From Portulaca oleracea (lineage: Eukaryota; Streptophyta; Magnoliopsida; Caryophyllales; Portulacaceae): a stretch of 64,000 nt of DNA. This document shows, piece after piece, positions 46,075-56,474 of the stretch (the first letter of the stretch is position 1; each line of letters opens with the position of its first letter). Under the pieces are notes generated by a model. It had not been told where the DNA came from. It saw nothing but the letters and a program-made list of their open reading frames with translations, and made no database searches. A program made the position numbers and the translations under genes. Location of the stretch: contig CM055871.1 of the NCBI GenBank assembly GCA_029582165.1, positions 3,541,501 to 3,605,500 on the forward strand, read 5' to 3'.

Positions 46075-46432
46075 AAGATCAAAATAAATGAGTTGGCCGG
46101 GTAGATATTTAATTTCCCATTCACATTAAATGTAAAAACGTACTAATTTTATAACAAAACAAATAATAATTTGGATACATATATAATAATTTACTTTATC
46201 ATAAATTAGTTAAATCAATATAAAGATATTTATATTGCACATAAGATGAGTTTTATAAAGAATAAAACTCTAAATAAATGAATTTGATAGATATTTAATT
46301 TTCCATTCACATCAAATACAAACAAAATACTATTTTTATAATGAAATAAATAATAATCTATAAATATATATAATAATGTGCTTTATTATAAATTAATAAC
46401 GTACACAGTGAAAAGTTTAATATAATATTTGG
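46075..46432. repeat. Tandem duplication, ~180-bp unit
   Basis: Units 46075-46215 and 46255-46400 share aaataaatga, gatatttaatt, ccattcacat, aatataataat and ctttat-ataaatta in the same order. Confidence 0.75.
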
Positions 46433-46822
46433 AACTAAAAAACCAAGGCTGATACAAACTCACAAAACGCCCATTTGACTGACATTGCTTTGCTTTTCCA
46501 TGACATCAGAATTTACGCATAACATGGTCTGGTTTTGCATGTATATTACTCACAGATACGCGAATATTATTTTATTAGATGACAAAAGACTTTTTACTGA
46601 AATTAGAATATTATTTCAATAAAACAAGATTTTATATTTTTAAAATCTATCAAATATTATTAGATTAAGTTTTTATTAGATTAGGTTTGTACGAGATATA
46701 GTTTGTTAGTATCAGATTAGGTTTAGAATTCTGCTAGGTGTTGGACTTTAGCCAAGTTATGCATCTCAGCATATATATATATATATATTTTTTTTTTCCT
46801 TCCTTGTTCGTGAGTTCTGATA

Positions 46823-47740
46823 ATGAGTGAAGAGTGTGCAAATGTCGTTTCTCATTTCAATGCCCTAATTGGAGAGGAAGATTTGAGCCTGCGATTCATA
46901 CCCCGAAAGCAATTGATGGTACTCTTTGTGCAGAAATTACAGAGGACGATTACGGTGAGGATTCTTGGGATAATTCTGTCTTATGTCGTATTCTTGACAC
47001 TACTTTAAATTTTGATGAGATGAATGGTTTTATTCGGGATTTATGGAGGGATTTGGATATTCTGAAGGTTGTGAAAGCTAATAAGAGGGTGTATGTAGTT
47101 CAATTTCACTCTAAAAAACATATGAAGATAGTTTTGGAGAAGGGGGTTTACTATTATGATAATAAGCCAATGTTGATCAGAGATTGGAATGAGAATTTCT
47201 TGATTGATTTGGATTCAGTTACTTCATTGCCTGTTTAGGTTATTTTACCTAAGTTACCTTTGAAATACTGGAATTCGTCAGGGTTTAGCAAGATTGGGAG
47301 TACCTTGGGTATTCCAATTAAAACTTGTTGTCGTACAAGGGAGAAATGCGATTTAACTGCAGCACGTTTGCTGGTTGAGATGAATGTGGATGGTATCTAT
47401 CTTGATAAGGTGCATTTTACTGATAATGGGGTTGTTGTTACACAGAAGGTCATCTATGATATATTGGAAGCCAGTAAGATGTACTCACTGTAAACTGTTT
47501 GGGCATTCGGTGGTGGATTGTAAGAAGAAGGTTATTAGCACTCTGATATCAATAGAAGCCACAAATAGCAGTGAAGTGCAAGTGATTAAAAAATCCCCTC
47601 CTCCGCCTTACATTCCAAAGCAACCCAATGTTACACCTTCGGTCCCCTCTAAAAGTCTGCCTCCTAATGCTGTATCGAGAGGACTTCACATCAGAAGCGG
47701 GTGAGGTTCTGAAGGCATTCCAGAAGGCGGGTGGGGCTTC
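46823..47740 (+). pseudogene. LINE 3 ORF1: DUF4283 and zinc knuckle
   Basis: Starts MSEECANVVSHFNALIGEED, shifts frame near 46905, then DUF4283-type sequence (NGFIRDLWRDLDILKVV, VYVVQFHSKKHM, PMLIRDWNENF). TAG at 47236-47238 replaces Trp in PV*VILPKLPLKYW. The knuckle CTHCKLFGHSVVDC (CX2CX4HX4C) follows in another frame, then a Pro-rich tail. Confidence 0.8.
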
Positions 47741-47753
47741 AGTGAGGGGTGTC

Positions 47754-48460
47754 ATGGATAGGATCATGAGCTGGAATGTTAGAGGTTGTGGTAATCCCAA
47801 TAAGCAAGCGGACATTCGTTTGTTCTTGCATTCTCATCAAGTGGGTCTTGTTGGCTTGCTTGAAATAAAAACAAAATTTGAGAAAATGGCAGATTTGGAG
47901 GTAAGTTTGTTTTCTGGCTGGTGTGTTTCTCATAATGCTCCTGTCAATGGTAAATGTCGAATTGTGGTTTCTTGGAAGCCTCGGTTTTATGATGTGGTGA
48001 TTCTGGATACTCAATCTCAATGGATTCACTCTAAAATCATCAGATTGTTGGATGGTGTCTCCTTTCATGTTACTTTCATTTATGGCTCAAATAATCTTAC
48101 TGAAAGGAAAGCAATTTGGGAACAAATCAAACTGTGGGATTCTAATATGCTTGGTGGTTGGTTGGTTCTTGGAGATTTCAATGCGGTCCTTTATAAGGAA
48201 GATAGAATTGGTGGTACGGAGGTGGATTTCTTTGAAGTGGAGGATTTTCAAGATTGTCTTCTTCACAGTAATCTTCATGAGCTTAATTTTCAAGGTGAAT
48301 ACTATACTTAGACTAATACACATGTTTGGTCTCGTATTGATAGGGTGTTATCTAATGATGAATGGCTGCTGACTACTGGGTTTATGCAAGTTTCTTACTT
48401 ACCATTTGGTCTCTCTGATCATGCTCCCATTCTTATTTCTTTTCCTGGTGGCCCTAAAGT
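47754..48460 (+). pseudogene. LINE 3 ORF2, endonuclease domain
   Basis: Motifs in order: MSWNVRGCGNPNKQ (Asn), GLLEIKTKFEKM (Glu), VTFIYGSN (Tyr), WLVLGDFNAVLYKED (Asp/Asn) and, after TAG 48309-48311 and a frame change, LSDHAPILISF (SDH). Only the TAG and one frame step separate it from an intact domain. Confidence 0.9.
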
Positions 48461-50405
48461 GCAGCAGAGTTTTAAATATTGCTCTATGTGGCATAACTCT
48501 AATGATTATCGACCTATCATTAGGGATTCTATGTGCAGTCTTCCCAGAGGCCTTAGAATGTTTCAGTTGCATTCTCTTTTGATGTCTCTCAAGAAACATT
48601 TGAGTAGGCTTCATAAGACTCAATTTCATGATATTTACAGTCAAGTGGAGAAGTGTAAAACTGGATTGGAGGATCTGCAACTCAAGATCTTCAATGATAA
48701 GTTTAACCAGAGCTTAATATCTCAAGAAAAGATCAAAAGAGATGAGTATTTGAGGATGCTCAATTCTGCACAGCTCTTGATCTGTCAGCAATCAAAATTG
48801 AAGTGGTTGAATTATGGTGACTGTCCCTCTAGGGTTTTCTTTAGTAAAATGAGGAAGAAGAGGCAGTGCTCTTATGTCTACATTGAAAAATGGTAATGGG
48901 GAGCTTATTTCTGGCTTTGATAATGTGGCCAATGAAATTGTGCATTACTTTGAAAATCTTTTGGGTCAGCAAGATTATTTGAGGCAGAGTGTTGTATTGA
49001 GTATTGTCAGAGCTGGTAATATACTGTCTATCAATCAGCAGTTGGGTCTTCTTCAGGACTTCACAAAAGATGAGGTGCGTGAAATTGTTTTCTCTATTCC
49101 TTACATGAAAGCCCCGAGTCCGGATGGATATAGTAGCTCATTTTTCCAATATAATTGGGATTCTATTGGAGATCTTTTATGTGGTGCTATTTTTGAATGC
49201 CTTGATAATGGGGTAATTTTGCATAGTATTAATGGTACTGTGATTTCTCTGATTCCAAAGAAGATTAATCCAGAAAGTCCTGCTGATTTTAGACCTATTT
49301 CTTGCTGCAAAGTCACCTATAAATGCTTATCAAAACTGCTATGCAAGAGGTTGAGGATTGTTTTACCCCATCTGGTGAGCCAAACTCAAGGTGCATTTGT
49401 GCCTGGAAGGGAAATTGTCCATAATATTCTTATGTGCCAAGAAATTGCGAAGGGTTACTCAAGGAAGAATCTCTCCCCTAGATGTATTATGAAGATCGAT
49501 TTGAGGAAGGCTTATGATTCTGTATATTGGGAATGTATTGAGGAGGCCCTGAATGCTTTCTGTTTTCCTCCCAAGTTTATTCAGTGGATTATGATGTGCA
49601 TCTCTTCTCCTGTTTACTCCATTAATTTGAATGGTCAGCTCCATGGCCATTTTAAAGGGGGACATGGGTTAAGACAAGGAGATCCTCTTTCTCCTCTCCT
49701 ATTTGTTCTTGTCATGGAATACTTATCAAGGCTTCTGGATAATCTCAAGTTCTCCCATGATTTTAAATACCATCCTGGTTGCAAGGAGTTGTAGGTGAAT
49801 CATCTTATGTTCGCTGATGACCTGGTAATTTTCTGCTCTGTTGATACTCATTCTGTTTCACATATTGCAAGAATTTCACATCAATTAGCTGATTGTACTG
49901 GCCTTGTGGCTTATCAAAGTAAATCGCAAATTGTCACTGCTGGGTGTGACAGTGATCTTTCTCACCAAATTGCTTCCATTGTGGGTTTTTCTCATGGACA
50001 TTTTCCTTTGAAATATTTGGGAGTGCCTATTACTTCTGGTAGAGTGGGCAAGTTCGATTGTCTCATGCTGGTTGAGAAGATTACAACTACTGTTAGAGTT
50101 TGGTCCTCTAGGCACCTATGCTATGCTGCTAAAGTTCATCTAGTCAACTCTGTTCTGATGAGTATTTTTTATTATTGGGCAAACATTTTTCTTCTCCCCC
50201 AGAATGTTATCGAACAAATTGTCAAGATTGTCGTGTGTTCATTTGGTCTGGTGGAATTAGTTCTAATCGTGTCCCTTTGGTTGATTGGAATACCATGTGC
50301 TCTCCTAAGAAACTGGGAGGTTTGGGATTGAAAAATCCAAAAATTTGGAATATTGCAATTATTGCCAAATTGGTTTTGAGTGTTTCTCAGGAGAAAGATA
50401 ACTTG
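48461..50405 (+). pseudogene. LINE 3 ORF2, reverse transcriptase
   Basis: RT motifs: KAPSPDGYSSSFFQYNW, ISLIPKKINPES…DFRPISCCKV, QTQGAFVPGREIVHN, KIDLRKAYDSVYWE (catalytic AYD), GLRQGDPLSPLLFVLVMEY, then TAG 49792-49794, MFADDLVIF (FADD near 49810) and LKYLGVPITS. A frame change near 50225 and TAG 50406-50408 follow. Confidence 0.92.
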
Positions 50406-50408
50406 TAG

Positions 50409-51120
50409 GTGAAATGGGTGCATGAAAGGTATATTAAGAGGAGCAATTGGTGGAAGTATAAACCTCCAATCACATGTTCATGGAGCTGGAAGCAGATTTG
50501 CAAAGTGAAAGAGAAGATTAAATACTGGGATGAACAAAATGAACTTTGGAGGGGGGGTTCAAGGGACAACCTATTCTATGAGACATTGTTATTTGTGGTT
50601 CTTCAGAAATCATCAGAATTGGCCCTTTCATCATATAATTTGGAATGGAATTTCCCTACCAAGACATGTTTTCTTAGCTTGGGTGGCTGTTCACTTGAAG
50701 CTACCTGTTGCCACTCGGTTGATTGCTCATGGCAACAAGATGGACATCATTTTCAGCTTATGTAGCAATGCTGAGGAATCAATCAATCACTTATTATCTG
50801 GTTGTGTCTTTATGCAGCAGATCCATCCTTATTATAGCAGTAAAATTAATTTCAAAGGTGAGTTTACTTCTCTTCATCATTGGCCACTAAATTGGAAGAA
50901 TGCTAGAAGGAAGAAGGCTGCTAAGCTGTTGGCTATCTTTACTACTATTGTTGCTGTTATATGGGAATTCAGGAACTATAAGAGATTCCCTAATGGTCAA
51001 GGAGGAGCTTCAGTGTCTGATGCTATCAAGAAGGTTAATTATGTGATTTTGAATAGATTACTTTCTTTAGCTAAGAAGAGTAGAAAATACTATGATTGTA
51101 TAGATATTTTCCTTCAGTAG
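50409..51120 (+). pseudogene. LINE 3 ORF2, zf-RVT and C-terminus
   Basis: KWVHERYIKRSNWWKYKPP, then in the next frame ISLPRHVFLAWVAVHLKLP, and CSNAEESINHLLSGC as the zinc-binding block, ending IFLQ and TAG at 51118-51120. Confidence 0.85.
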
Positions 51121-51197
51121 GACTCTTTTTCTGGTTGCTGGCTCGTGTTTTGGTGGTGCTGCCCAGTTTTTCGATTAATAAAGAGTTCTTCTTCTGC

Positions 51198-51200
<3 letters not shown>

Positions 51201-51256
<56 letters not shown>
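51201..51256. repeat. (AT)n tract at the LINE 3 end
   Basis: About 28 AT units link the LINE tail directly to the MITE that follows. Confidence 0.95.
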
Positions 51257-51260
<4 letters not shown>

Positions 51261-51655
51261 AAATTGGATTCTAATAATCCCTACTTTCAATTTGTATTCT
51301 GATATGGTGGTAAAAAATAAAATAAAATTGTATTGTAGTGGGACATAATCGAGAGTATACCCTAAATATCATAGATTTTGTGTTGCATTTGATTCAAAAC
51401 TTTGTATAAAATTTTACCACGATTTTTAATGAATTTACAGCATTTCTCCCAATTTTTTTCTATTTGTTTTTCTATTTTTTATGATTTTTTCTATTCCTTT
51501 TAAAAAATCATAATAATTGCTCGGAATCTCAAAAAAATAATTTAAAAAATGATTTGGTACCACTGCAATAAATTTTTTTTTTGGACCACCAGAATACAAA
51601 TTGAAAATAGGGATTATTGTCATTCAATTTACACAAGTAGGGATTACTATATATA
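51257..51655. mobile_element. MITE between LINE 3 and the copy B first exon
   Basis: Left taataatccctactttcaat and right, read inward, caataatccctattttcaat, each followed by ttgtattctg and tggtgg. A diverged relative lies in the opposite orientation at 62770-63260. Confidence 0.8.
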
Positions 51656-51744
51656 GACACACACGTTCCCAATCCCTTGTATGCAGTATTTTCATTCAAA
51701 TTTTGAAGTAGAGATAAAGGAAATTCATTGAGAGAAAATCCACC

Positions 51745-53345
51745 ATGATGATGGTATGCCCCTTCTTTTTCCAATTAAGCTTTTGTCTTTCTCATTTTAA
51801 TTTTAAGAATTGGATTAATTAATGACATTCAAGAAATGAAATCGTGTTGCTAATTTTGCTGTTTTGAACTTATTGTCTAAACTTTTTTGTGTAATTGTTC
51901 TATATAATTTAGGGTTTTTTTCTCTGAACTTATTGTGAACTTACTTTTTAAAAGATCTATCATGAACTTTTGTGATAACTATCTTAATTTTTCCAAATTC
52001 ATACTTATTCTTCTAAAAGATAGTTAGTTGAAGATTAAGAAAATGCAATACATAGTGTTTTAATTTTATTTCAGTGACACTAACTAGCTTTGATAATATG
52101 GTTTAAATTTGTTTCCTAAACTTCTTTAATACTTATTGCCAGATTTTTTTTTATTTGTTATAACTTATACTCTGAACTTATTTAGGCTGGATTAGGCAAT
52201 CACCTGGCTAGCTACTATATTAGTTTCAAGTGATTTGTAGAATAATGAATTGACTTTGATCAGTATAAATTTAGAAAAATTAAGCTCAAAATAACTTGAA
52301 TATTATGAATAATATTTTAGAACTTGTTTTTCTAAATTTATAATGATCAAACACAACTTATTTTCATCAAAAAAAAAACACAACTTATTATTTTAAAAAA
52401 TAATCTATTACAAATATCTAGTTGGAGTTGGATTAGACTGGACTGGATTTCAATTCTTTGTTTTTATGCATTACAAGACATGTTTTTTAGGTGAGTTATT
52501 AATTACGTACTTTCCTCAATTTCCTCAATTCAGTATGGATTCTCCAATTCTTTACATATTTTGAGCACAAGATTTTAACTTTTAATTCATTGATCCTTAA
52601 TTTGTTTTCATATTTCCAACACAAGTTTTTAACTTTTAATTTACATAAATTTGCTTTCCTTGATTTACACAATGTTATGTGTATCCTGTAAAGAACATAC
52701 CTTGATAGTGTTTGAATGTGGCATTTGTTAGGCAAAGATAATGATTCAATGAAGAGCAAGGACAAGAGCTGTAGCGAGAGCGAGATATGGCAACAGCTTG
52801 CAGTTTCTCTTGCGAAGTACAGGCAGGAGCAGATGGAGGCTTTAACGAACATGTTTAAGAATTTTTTTGCGAATGTCCCATCCGAAGCATCCACTTCCAA
52901 AGCTGCTGACGATGACGACGAACCTTGGATCAAACAGATTATGAGTGGAGCTGAAGTGTCTAGGGACGAAGCTGAAAAGGCTTACAAGGCTGCTAATCGT
53001 GATGTAGTTAATGCCCTCATAGCCATCTTCACTGAACGCAAAAAAAACAGTGTTAAAGATGGAGATGATGATCGACATGTAAAAGAAGAAGAAGAAGAAG
53101 AAGAAGAAGAAGAAGAAGAAGAAGAAGAAGAAGATGATGATGAAGAAGTAGATGAAGAAAGGGTTGTTCAAAAGGACATTGAATTGGTTATGAGTTGTAA
53201 TATTCGTGGAGTGTCGAGGAAAAAGGCTGTCAAAGCACTCAAGAAGAACGATGGTGACTTAGTTTCTGCTCTCTTGGATCTTGGAGTTGTTCCACGTCCA
53301 CTTCCATCTTACTCAACTCAATATGCTATTAAGTTATATGTTTAG
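51745..53345 (+). CDS. Copy B: tandem-UBA protein of NAC-alpha type, no NAC beta-barrel
   Basis: The main exon is 52732-53345 after a TTAG acceptor. The first exon (51745-51753, ATG ATG ATG, GT at 51754) aligns with ATG TCA G of copy A but leaves the wrong phase, so translation probably starts at the in-frame ATG at 52749 ([14 protein letters not shown]), giving ~198 residues. Order: an acidic/helical N-terminus, a first UBA-like domain ([19 protein letters not shown]), a Glu/Asp run of ~25 residues at 53084-53150, and a C-terminal UBA with [10 protein letters not shown] and [18 protein letters not shown], the signature of the NAC-alpha C-terminus. In NAC, which binds nascent chains at the ribosome, this domain follows a beta-barrel that is absent here. 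The function is therefore unknown. The region between 51754 and 52731 is an intron. Confidence 0.7.
53084..53136. repeat. (GAA)n microsatellite coding poly-Glu
   Basis: About 17 gaa units code Glu in copy B. Copy A has only a short Glu/Asp run at this point. The poly-Phe frame on the opposite strand is a by-product. Confidence 0.95.
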
Positions 53346-53399
53346 TTACAAGTTACAACCTAGCTATTCGATATCCTCAACTAGGTGTAGACGTATAGT

Positions 53400-54825
53400 C
53401 CTTTTTCTAAATACTAGTAAAGGATGCACTGGCTAAAAATTACAGTTTTTATTACTGGTTTGACAATAAATTATTAAAAGGTACCCTATATTTTCCAGTA
53501 TCTATTTTTAAAGGACCATATTATTGAAAATTATTTTTATTAAAGTTATTATATTGAGTTAAGAGTTTTTATTTAACTTGCATAAAAAATCTCGAAAAAT
53601 CATATTATTCCATGAGAGTCCCTGTTTAAGGTCATTCTCTATAAATTTTGGAATAAGTTACAAAGAAAAAATCGCCTAAAAATAGTTTCCAAAGAAAATC
53701 TATCACCCAAAAATAGTTTACAAAAAATATAAGGTACTTGAAAATCATTTCTAAAAACATTGTACCCAAAAAATAGTTTCTATAAAATAGAAGGTACCTA
53801 TACGTTATTATATTGAGTTAAGAGTTTTTATTTAACTTGCTTGCATAAATTTATTACATTAATTATATATTGCCTTGGACAATAATGGATATAGAAAATT
53901 ACAAAGAACAGTACAATATGCTATAATTTAAATGTAGTATTATATCAAAATACATACAATAATTTAATTTTCATACTAAAATATAATGCATTCAAAATTG
54001 TCATATGTTGAGACTCCAACCATTTTCATTATAATATTATAATTATACCAAAATTTATTTATATAAAATTAATTTAGTTCGCACTCTCAAATAGCAATTG
54101 ACCCATATTTACTTCAACTCAAAATAAACTTGACCGTATTTACCTAAACCTGAAAAATACGTCACTCATGTTTTACGTCATATTTACTCGAACCCAAAGT
54201 ACAACCGACCCGTATTTATGCTAATAAGGTGTACAATTGACCTATGTTCAATACGCCCCGATCGAATTAATAGATCTAGTAACTTAACTTTCTTTTGATG
54301 TTATGCTTGTTGGTTATTGTACTCAAGGGTAATATAGTACATTCGTGTGTAAACACAAGATACAAAAAGTAGTAATTTGCTAGTTATATTATTTGAGGGT
54401 AAAATAGTAAAATCATGTGTAAACACAAGTTATAAGTCATACCGTTGAATAATTATCAAAGCCAAAATGACAACAAAGTTGGCAACACTAACACCACCCT
54501 TACAAAGGTTGATGCCAAACAATAATAAATTATTATATTATTAAAATAATAAAATATAATAGATAAAAGTATTCTCTCTTCTAGAATTAATAAATCAATA
54601 AATCTTACATTTACAACTAATTGTACACGATATTTGACAAAGTTTTTAATAAAAAAGATATTTGATAAATATTTACAAGATAATTGACAAATCTACTAAT
54701 TGTGAAAATTATCTTCCTCATGTAAGCATGCTGAAAAAAAAAAAGCCTAACTGCAAAACAAACCTCAGAGACGAAACAACACACCTAGTATTGTTTTTTA
54801 CTTTAGAGTAAATGATATTATAAAT
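53400..54825. other. AT-rich insertion or divergent spacer in arm B
   Basis: No counterpart exists in arm A. Short duplications are visible (ttattatattgagttaagag at 53545 and 53805; gtgtaaacacaag at 54348 and 54418). A gacccgtatttac-rich stretch lies at 54090-54250. No gene was found. Confidence 0.45.
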
Positions 54826-54972
54826 TGAACTTAAGACTTAGTAGTTTCGTTCATAAACAATATTTTGTTTGGATGTTTTAACCGATGCGGTTGATTAAAG
54901 TTGGAATTTTCATAGGGAATTTAATTTTATAGCCACGAGTTGATGCAAGGAGTTGCTTTTGTTTATTTTTAC

Positions 54973-55010
54973 TAGTCGGTCCAGCACGTGCGCGACAATA
55001 TTAACTGATG
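54973..55010 (-). mobile_element. Possible Helitron 3' end
   Basis: The reverse complement ends gtgctggaccgactag followed by T, with a GC-rich cgcgcacgtgc block before it. This resembles the end at 8839, but no 5' partner was found to the right. Confidence 0.25.
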
Positions 55011-55014
55011 ATTG

Positions 55015-55925
55015 TAAGTGTTGTGATATAATTACTGATTGTAAGTATTGAATCATATCAATAAGTAAGGTGAATGGTTACTGTCCAATGCATTGTAAAT
55101 GGTAGACTTATGGTTATCTAAATGCTAGTTACATTAATAAGGTGTATACATATTCACATACCATGCCAAACAGGTAAACAAAAGTGAGGAGCCTTTACAG
55201 AAATAAGTTGCTAAGAAAATTACACATAAATAGCGAGAAGGCATCTGTCTGAAAACTACCAAGTACCACTGACTAAGGAAAATTATTGGACATATCAAAA
55301 CAAGGTAAAATGATTCCCATACACGCTTGAGGAAGTAGTGAACCCATCAAAGATGCAGCTAGAGTGAACATATCTGAATGAACAACAGAAACAATTACTG
55401 ACCAGTTGACAATATAATTTTACCTCCTTCCACCCGCAAAAAAAAAAAAAAAAAAAAAAAAAAAAGCATATACACATCAATCAATATAGATGATTTTGCT
55501 TTAGCTAGAAAATTAATCTCAAAAATTCCCCAAAAGGCCCTCGGGCTTTTGGATTTTTACAGTGATATCCTGACTCAGAGAATTTACAGTAATATATTCA
55601 CAAACCAAATTCGAACAAAGAGAATGGACATATGAAATCTATCACTTGGACTGACACAAAACTTTTGTCACCAGTAGGCCAATCCTTGCCCAGACGGAAA
55701 TCAACAAGCTAAGAATTGCAGTTTTGTAATTAATTATGAGAATAGTGATGTTAATTATCAGAATAGTGATGTTAGACAGGAAGCTCTAGGGTATCTACCT
55801 CATTAGAAATGCATTCATATAACAGAAATGTGAGCCCTTTTACAGTTCCAAGAAACACGTTGGGAGTAGGAGTCTCCTAAAATTGCAATCACTAAGATAT
55901 GAGTTCAAGATAGAATAGGAAATAT
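55015..55925. other. Intergenic DNA with a poly-A tract
   Basis: A run of ~27 A at 55439-55465. No coding evidence on either strand. Confidence 0.4.
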
Positions 55926-55927
55926 AC

Positions 55928-56395
55928 TTTTAAAGAGATGGTTCAACACGCTGACATGAGGCATGGATTCAGACAGCAAAAGGCAATGTTCATTATATAA
56001 GTAATATCCAAGCAAATTCACAAGATGTGGATGGTAGAGTTGCCTTAGGTAGTTCACCTCTACCTATTAAACCAGAAACAGAATCTAATGAGAAAATTTG
56101 AAACAAAAAACATGCAATATTTATGTTTAACAAAAATCTAAGTTCAAAACATAATGATAATCATCAACCTATGAACCTGAAGGTTCTCCTGGTTAAGCCA
56201 TTTCTCAACAACCACCATGCTTGTCCTTGGCTTAGTGGCGGCAAATGAAAGCTAAGAATCCACCCCTGAACACAGACCCACAACCACCCTGACCCAATAT
56301 GCTATCACCCTAGAAGTCTCGGGTAGCTGTCTTGAGCTCAGAGAAAGCTACAAGACTGCCATATCTAACCCTCACTCCTCAGTGTTCGGGCCATT
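55928..56395 (-). pseudogene. Receptor-like cytoplasmic kinase (RLCK VII / PBL-like) fragment
   Basis: Two exons on the minus strand: about 56395-56175, with FSELKTATRDF, then a stop, and GDSILGQGGCGSVFRG (glycine-rich loop), and 56063-55928, with VEVNYLRQLYHPHLVNLLGYY … SVLNHLFK. This matches the PBS1-like/APK1 kinase N-lobe, including the exon boundary before the AEVNYL block. Several in-frame stops and missing residues between FRG and NQENLQ show it is dead. The catalytic-loop exons (HRD, DFG) are absent. Confidence 0.75.
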
Positions 56396-56474
56396 GATTA
56401 CCACTTATAGAAATGGTTTAATTAGGAGTGGGTATTTGATTATTCAAATGATGCATAAATAAAGATGAATATAC

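Larger units (their letters stand above)
46780..51256 (+). mobile_element. L1-type LINE (LINE 3), full length but decayed
   Basis: ORF1 from 46823, ORF2 from 47754 to 51120 and an (AT)n tail at 51201-51256. It lies in a (TA)n tract that corresponds to the promoter TATA region of arm A; the flanking atatatat runs hide any target duplication. There is no RNase H domain after zf-RVT, unlike LINE 2. Confidence 0.85.
46560..54960 (+). repeat. Arm B of the inverted segmental duplication
   Basis: The plus strand here is collinear with the minus strand of 6790-12830. The promoter block (46560-46780) and first exon (51655-51760) are separated by a LINE and a MITE; a ~1.4-kb AT-rich insertion at 53400-54825 separates the two 3' blocks. 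Confidence 0.8.

Noticed and set aside
52842..53171. Poly-Phe frame antisense to copy B
   Set aside because: It is the reverse of the (GAA)n repeat inside a well-supported exon.
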